Of a stretch of 7,918 nt of DNA, positions 4,629 through 7,918 are shown in pieces. How positions within the stretch are numbered: position 1 is the stretch's first letter; every line of letters begins with the position of its first letter. The position numbers and the translations under genes are program-made. Source of the DNA: a bacterium (GTDB lineage Bacteria; Blakebacterota; Blakebacteria; Blakebacterales; Blakebacteraceae); NCBI GenBank assembly GCA_025774615.1, contig JALGVQ010000205.1, positions 1-7,918 on the forward strand. The letters are read 5' to 3'. Under the pieces are notes generated by a model that saw only the letters and a program-made list of their open reading frames with translations, was not told the origin of the DNA and searched no databases.

Positions 4629-5825
4629 ATTCGGGGGGACCTCATACGGTACGCCGAAATCGCCCTGAAGGGGAAGAACCAGCCTCAATTTATAAACCGA
4701 CTGATCCGGAATATCAGGGAAGCGCTCGGTCTGCGGGATGATCAGATCATCCGGCAGTCGGGCCAGCTTCTGATACATGTCGAGCGGGAACACCTGCAGA
4801 CGTGTCTGGACGCACTGGCGGGTGTGATGGGTATCGCCTGGTTCACCGAGGTCCATCGTTGTGAGAGTACGGTCGAGGTCATGGGAGAAACAGCCCTCGC
4901 CCTTGTGAATGGGTTGAGGGATGGCAGGGCATCTTTTGCGGTCAATGCCCGACGGGCAGAGAAATCACTCCCCTTCACCAGCGCTGATATCAACAACCGG
5001 ATCGGAGCGCTTCTGCAGGAACAGACCGGCGCTCGGGTCGATCTCGGCAACCCGGAGGTGACGGTACATGTCTCTGTGCGCAAGAATGAGAGTCTCATCT
5101 TCCTCAACAGACTTGATGGCCCGGGCGGATTACCGGTCGGCACGAACGGCAGGGTCCTCTCTCTCCTTTCAGGGGGATTCGATTCAATAGCATCCTCCTG
5201 GTACCTCGCCCGCCGCGGCGCTGAGGTCGACTTCCTCCATTTCCACGCGCTCTCCCGGATCGAGGCGGTCATGGCCTCCAAGATGCCCGCTCTCTGGACG
5301 CAGTTGAGCGGATTCACCAGGTCGGGAAGGACATACCTGGCCGACTACGCGCCGTTCGAAGTGGCACTGCTCGGTTCGTCACCGGGGCTGCAGCGCTATG
5401 AACTCGTGGCTTTTCGCCGACTGATGGTGAGAGTGGGGGAGCGGCTGGCCGAGCAGTATGGGTATGACGGTCTGGTTCTTGGAGACAGTCTCGGTCAGGT
5501 CGCCTCACAGACCATGCAGAACATCGTTGTGGTGGATCGGGCCGTGAACATTCCGATCTTCCGACCACTGATAGGATTGGATAAGACCGAACTGATCGAC
5601 CTGGTTCGACGTATCGGTATGTGGGACGCGGCCACGACCGCGTACAAAGATTGCTGTTCACTCATCGCACGCAATCCCAGCACCCAGGCCGCGCTCGAAA
5701 AGGTCGAGGCACTGGAAGAGGGTCTGGCAATCGGCACCCTGGTCGAGAGGATCGCGGATGAGACCGCGATCGTCCGGATCGATATCAGAGGAGATGCAAA
5801 CGGGGTTGAGAAAGGGGAGGACTGA
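4629..5825 (+). CDS. thiI: tRNA 4-thiouridine synthase ThiI (no rhodanese domain), start codon uncertain
   Basis: ThiI uses ATP to adenylate uridine 8 of tRNA and inserts sulfur to make 4-thiouridine; relatives also serve thiamine thiazole synthesis. Numbering is from an assumed ATT start at 4629, giving 398 residues, the usual length of rhodanese-less ThiI. Residues about 5-40 form the N-terminal ferredoxin-like region (LIRYAEIALKGKNQPQFINR), about 60-165 the THUMP domain, and residues from about 175 the PP-loop ATPase. SGGFDS at 181-186 is the ATP-binding loop, GDSLGQVASQT (about 285-295) is the second signature, and Cys342/343 in KDCCSLIARNP align with the essential Cys344 of E. coli ThiI. 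No ATG, GTG or TTG is in frame between the TGA at 4614 and GTG 4824, and starting at 4824 would delete the first about 65 conserved residues. The gene therefore starts at a rare codon (ATT 4629 or ATA 4644), or carries an indel. TerB follows 4 bases later. Confidence 0.9.
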   Translation: MRGDLIRYAEIALKGKNQPQFINRLIRNIREALGLRDDQIIRQSGQLLIHVEREHLQTCLDALAGVMGIAWFTEVHRCESTVEVMGETALALVNGLRDGRASFAVNARRAEKSLPFTSADINNRIGALLQEQTGARVDLGNPEVTVHVSVRKNESLIFLNRLDGPGGLPVGTNGRVLSLLSGGFDSIASSWYLARRGAEVDFLHFHALSRIEAVMASKMPALWTQLSGFTRSGRTYLADYAPFEVALLGSSPGLQRYELVAFRRLMVRVGERLAEQYGYDGLVLGDSLGQVASQTMQNIVVVDRAVNIPIFRPLIGLDKTELIDLVRRIGMWDAATTAYKDCCSLIARNPSTQAALEKVEALEEGLAIGTLVERIADETAIVRIDIRGDANGVEKGED

Positions 5826-5829
5826 GAAA

Positions 5830-6375
5830 ATGGGTATTCTGGATTGGCTCAGGACGGGCGAAGGCAAAGACGCTGTTGAGGATGGTGGATCACCCGATCG
5901 ATCCCGTTCAGAAACGGTCCGGGAGATCGTGAACGCGCTGAACAGTCTCGACCGGGAGCTGGCCCGCTATATAGCGCTGTACGCCTATATCCTCGGCCGG
6001 GTCGCCTACGCCGACCTGGAGATCGATGAGAAGGAAACCAGGGAGATGGAACGCCTGGTTGTTGAATATGGTGACATCCCCGCAGAGCAGGCCATGATCG
6101 TTGTACAGATGGCGAAGACACACAACCAGCTCTTCGGAGGTACGGAAGGGTATCTGGTGACGAGGGAGTTCGATCAGATCGCGACGAACGATGAGAAGAT
6201 GGCGCTCCTGGAGTGTCTCTTCGCCATTTCTGCCTCTGATGAATCGATCACCTCAGTGGAGGATAACGAGATCAAGAAGATCGCCGGGGAACTCCATCTC
6301 ACTCAGCACGATTTTATTGCCGTCCGGTCCCGGTATCGGAAGCACCTTGAGGTCCTGAAAAAGCGCGAAGAGTAA
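5830..6375 (+). CDS. TerB-family (tellurite-resistance-like) helical protein
   Basis: This is a soluble, acidic, all-helical protein of 181 residues with a TerB-like domain from about residue 32 to 175. The diagnostic parts are YILGRVAYADLEIDEKETRE (a helix with an acidic loop, the usual place for metal-binding Asp/Glu) and, on the second side, FAISASDESITSVEDNEIKK with LHLTQHDFIAVRSRY. TerB domains occur in tellurite- and stress-resistance clusters and in many unrelated settings, so a role in tellurite resistance must not be assumed. The first about 30 residues (GILDWLRTGEGKD, then polar) are linker-like, and no signal peptide is present. ATG 5830 has GGGAGG 9 bases upstream and lies 4 bases after the thiI stop, implying one operon. 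An upstream ATG at 5758 would overlap thiI and has no such site. Confidence 0.85.
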   Translation: MGILDWLRTGEGKDAVEDGGSPDRSRSETVREIVNALNSLDRELARYIALYAYILGRVAYADLEIDEKETREMERLVVEYGDIPAEQAMIVVQMAKTHNQLFGGTEGYLVTREFDQIATNDEKMALLECLFAISASDESITSVEDNEIKKIAGELHLTQHDFIAVRSRYRKHLEVLKKREE

Positions 6376-6403
6376 CCTGATACCTACATTTGCCATGTAA
6401 TAT

Positions 6404-6432
6404 GAAACGGGATGCAACCTCCCGACCGTTTC
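6404..6432 (+). repeat. Inverted repeat in the gap after the TerB gene
   Basis: GAAACGG (6404-6410) is followed after 15 bases by its exact inverse CCGTTTC (6426-6432), a 7-bp stem starting about 30 bases past the TerB stop. It could mark the end of the thiI-terB transcript or be an operator for the lipoprotein gene, which begins 56 bases later. There is only a short pyrimidine run after it, so a terminator role is unsure. Confidence 0.4.
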
Positions 6433-6487
6433 CTCCGTTATGCAGAGGGTAACCAGAGGTAATTCAACGGTCTTGAGGGGGTTCAAT

Positions 6488-6940
6488 ATGACGAAGAACA
6501 ACGGGTCCCGGTTCCCGGGCAGCATCAGACACATGGCGGTCATCGCCCTGTTGCTGGTCATGGCGGGTTGTGCTGGTTCAGCGGCGACGGTCGATACCGG
6601 GACAAGTACGCCATCTGCAGGGGACGCAGCGATGTTCGCCGGCACCTGGGCAGGCACCTTCGATACCAGTCAGTTCTCGGGTGAGATGGTGCTCTCCCTG
6701 GCGTATGAAAACGGTTCGTATTCAGGATCCCTCACAGCCTGGGCGATGGATGAGGAATTCACTGAAGAGATCGGGAACTTCAAGAGCGAGGGTTCTGAAT
6801 TCACCTTCTATACCTTCATGGCCGATGCAGATATCTACTTCACCGGCAAGGTTGAAGAGGGCAAGATGATCGGGACGTTCGGCGTCTACCAGGATGGTAC
6901 CCAGGCTGATGATGCATCCTTCAGTTTTGTGAAGAAGTAA
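6488..6940 (+). CDS. Small lipoprotein of unknown function
   Basis: The protein has 150 residues with a type II-like signal: a basic N-terminus (MTKNNGSRFPGSIRH), a hydrophobic core (MAVIALLLVM) and a lipobox AG-C28, so cleavage before Cys28 and lipid attachment are likely, anchoring it outside the cytoplasmic membrane. A Thr/Ser/Ala-rich spacer follows (about 29-46). The mature domain has alternating strands with repeated Gly-x-Trp or Gly-x-Tyr turns (FAGTWAGTFDTSQF, YENGSYSGSLTAW, YFTGKVEEGKMIGTFGVYQD), the look of a small beta-barrel or lipocalin-like fold. ATG 6488 is chosen because AGGGGG lies about 7 bases upstream and the signal peptide then has normal length; ATG 6440 would add 16 residues without a ribosome site. 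It ends facing the TVP38-like gene. Confidence 0.8.
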   Translation: MTKNNGSRFPGSIRHMAVIALLLVMAGCAGSAATVDTGTSTPSAGDAAMFAGTWAGTFDTSQFSGEMVLSLAYENGSYSGSLTAWAMDEEFTEEIGNFKSEGSEFTFYTFMADADIYFTGKVEEGKMIGTFGVYQDGTQADDASFSFVKK

Positions 6941-6972
6941 GCATACCTGGCTGTTCAGGTCTATTCTGGTGG

Positions 6973-7001
6973 GGGAGAGTGGTCAGGCCGACTGCTCTCC
7001 C
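6973..7001. terminator. Hairpin between convergent genes, candidate bidirectional terminator
   Basis: GGGAGAG (6973-6979) and CTCTCCC (6995-7001) are exact inverses. With two G-U pairs and the inner GTC/GAC the stem reaches about 12 pairs around a 5-base AGGCC loop. It begins 33 bases after the lipoprotein stop and is followed on the + strand by a pyrimidine-rich, T-containing tract. Most of it lies inside the last codons of the - strand gene, so as a - strand terminator it would act at the very end of that gene's coding sequence. Confidence 0.55.
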
Positions 7002-7741
7002 TCTTCTGTTTCTGCTGTTTCCCGGGAGCCGGCGTATCGTTCGACCCACTTCTCGATCCGCTCCCGGTATATGAATCCGATCGCGAAGAGGATGAAGGAA
7101 ACGGCGAGAATGATGATCGCGATCGTCCATTTCTCTCCGGCGGCGGCACTGCCCATCAGAGTGCTGCCGATGATGCCCGCCAATCGTCCTGTCATCGAAA
7201 CTGCCAGAAAATAGATGAATTTCATCGGTGAGAGTCCGGCCACGTAGCAGAGAACATCCTTCGGGATACCCGGGATGACGAACAGCAGGAAGAAGCCGAT
7301 CTGGGCTCGGGGACTTGCCGCGATTCGCTCGAGCTTGTCGACCTGCTCTTCCCTGAAGAACCGGGTCACGAATGGTGTGCCCAGTGCCCTGGCCAGGAAG
7401 AAATTCACGGCTGAACCGATGGCGATCCCGAGGGTGGTGAGTCCGAGGCCCCCAAGGAAGCCGAAGAGATACCCGCCGGCTATCTGTACCGTCTCTCCCG
7501 GGATGATGAAGACCATCACCTGAAGTACCTGTGCGCCGACGAAAACAGCCGGGGCAATGATCCCCCATTGTGAAATCCACTCACGGACGTTCTCCGGAGT
7601 CGAGAAGATCGTCCAGATCTCCTGCCGGAAGACATAGACAAGGACCACCATTGCGATGATCAGGAGAGGGAAGCCGATAACTGCGAGAATCCCCGGGCGC
7701 TCTCTGCTACTATAGGTCGTGTCATATCGATTGCGGAGCAT
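6983..7741 (-). CDS. TVP38/TMEM64-family (VTT domain, DedA superfamily) membrane protein
   Basis: This is an integral membrane protein of 252 residues. Hydrophobic segments are near residues 18-38 (ILAVIGFPLLIIAMVVLVYV), 60-80, 86-115 (with GYLFGFLGGLGLTTLG), 147-165 (FFLLFVIPGIP), 172-198 and 205-224. The two half-domains carry the VTT hallmarks: PGETVQIAGGYLFG in the first and VIPGIPKDVLCYVAGLSP in the second, where re-entrant loops are expected. DedA/VTT proteins include lipid scramblases and undecaprenyl-phosphate or other lipid transporters; the substrate here is unknown. The C-terminal tail is cytoplasm-like and acidic (ETAETEEGEQ). ATG 7741 is preferred because the frame upstream of it runs opposite a credible divergent gene. 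No clear Shine-Dalgarno precedes it, so it may be leaderless. Upstream TTG 7873 is the alternative. Confidence 0.88.
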   Translation of the reverse strand: MLRNRYDTTYSSRERPGILAVIGFPLLIIAMVVLVYVFRQEIWTIFSTPENVREWISQWGIIAPAVFVGAQVLQVMVFIIPGETVQIAGGYLFGFLGGLGLTTLGIAIGSAVNFFLARALGTPFVTRFFREEQVDKLERIAASPRAQIGFFLLFVIPGIPKDVLCYVAGLSPMKFIYFLAVSMTGRLAGIIGSTLMGSAAAGEKWTIAIIILAVSFILFAIGFIYRERIEKWVERYAGSRETAETEEGEQSA

Positions 7742-7843
7742 GGTAATCGGAAACCCCGACCGTGACAATGGCAGCAGGACCTGCCTTGACAGAGGGAACC
7801 GGCCGCGTACCATACGCACGACCTGAATCAGGAAGGCGGCATC

Positions 7844-7918
7844 TTGAGCCCGGTCGAGGATATCGGCAGGCAACTGGCTGAACAGGGATTGAGTATTGGC
7901 GCCATCAAACTCGATCCG
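7844..7918 (+). CDS. 5' end of a divergent gene, possibly orotate phosphoribosyltransferase-like
   Basis: A TTG start at 7844 has AGGAAGG 7 bases upstream and an open frame of 25 codons to the window's end. The visible residues include VEDIGRQLAEQG and LSIGAIKLDP. Orotate phosphoribosyltransferases (PyrE) of some archaea and bacteria begin with a helix and then a pattern like GAIKLxP before the PFTWxSG motif, which would follow just outside the window. That resemblance is suggestive only; other enzymes use similar openings. In-frame TGA at 7787 prevents a much earlier start. It is divergent from the TVP38-like gene, with about 100 bases between. Confidence 0.42.
   Translation, partial: MSPVEDIGRQLAEQGLSIGAIKLDP

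Noticed and set aside
4532-4741. Small + strand frame just before thiI
   Set aside because: From about 4640 on it is the wrong frame of conserved ThiI sequence. Only its ATG at 4607 is of interest, as a potential thiI start if a base is extra in the G6 run.
4736-4752. 17-base palindrome GGATGATC-A-GATCATCC as a possible operator
   Set aside because: It lies inside the conserved ThiI N-terminal coding sequence once the true reading frame is extended upstream, so codon content explains it well enough.
6921-7580. Second - strand frame overlapping the TVP38-like gene
   Set aside because: Arg/Gly/His-rich composition typical of a shadow; the other frame has clear membrane segments and VTT motifs.
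7742-7918. Extension of the TVP38-like gene to TTG 7873 or beyond the window
   Set aside because: The frame stays open, but it lies opposite a divergent gene with a good ribosome site, and the added residues have no likeness to the family's N-terminus.
1-7918. CRISPR array, tRNA or rRNA genes, complete insertion sequence
   Set aside because: No regular spaced repeats, no cloverleaf-type sequence and no paired IS ends with a full transposase were seen on either strand.

Overview
The window splits into two parts. The left part (1 to about 4440) looks like an accessory gene cluster. The right part (about 4617 to the end) looks like ordinary chromosomal genes of a prokaryote, probably a methanogenic euryarchaeon of the Methanomicrobia. 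That placement is an inference from the ThiI sequence (rhodanese-less, with the N-terminal pattern IRYAEIALKGKNQPQF), the style of the lipoprotein and TVP38-like protein, and Shine-Dalgarno-preceded starts. A bacterial host cannot be excluded from sequence alone.

Left part, + strand: the C-terminal end of a SNF2/SWI2-type ATPase (2-661), a DinD-like BRO-N protein (678-1559) and a SWIM zinc-finger protein with a long histone-H1-like Lys/Ala/Thr tail (1569-2723). They are packed 16 and 9 bases apart and surely co-transcribed. Three small genes of unknown function follow on the same strand: a CxxC protein (2763-3161), an excisionase-like HTH plus coiled-coil protein (3172-3519) and an acidic protein whose 3' end looks lost (from 3533). 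A SNF2 motor, a Cys/His-finger protein with a DNA-coating tail and a DinD-family protein suggest DNA transactions such as repair, recombination control or defence against foreign DNA. This is inference, because no system of exactly this composition is known to me.

On the - strand, facing that operon, are a conserved protein of unknown function (3743-4123) and a truncated, chimeric ISL3-family transposase N-terminus (4120-4365). A 10-bp inverted repeat places the transposase start codon inside a possible hairpin. An AT-richer stretch with no gene (about 4366-4616) follows and looks like a junction between accessory and core DNA.

Right part, + strand: thiI (tRNA 4-thiouridine synthase, about 4629-5825), a TerB-like protein 4 bases downstream (5830-6375) and a small lipoprotein (6488-6940). 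Homology to ThiI starts well upstream of the first ordinary start codon, and no ATG, GTG or TTG is in frame there, so the gene has a non-standard start, a small indel or 5' damage. The lipoprotein converges on a - strand TVP38/TMEM64 (VTT-domain) membrane protein (6983-7741), with a strong hairpin between them that could terminate both transcripts. A divergent + strand gene begins at 7844 with a TTG start and runs off the end.
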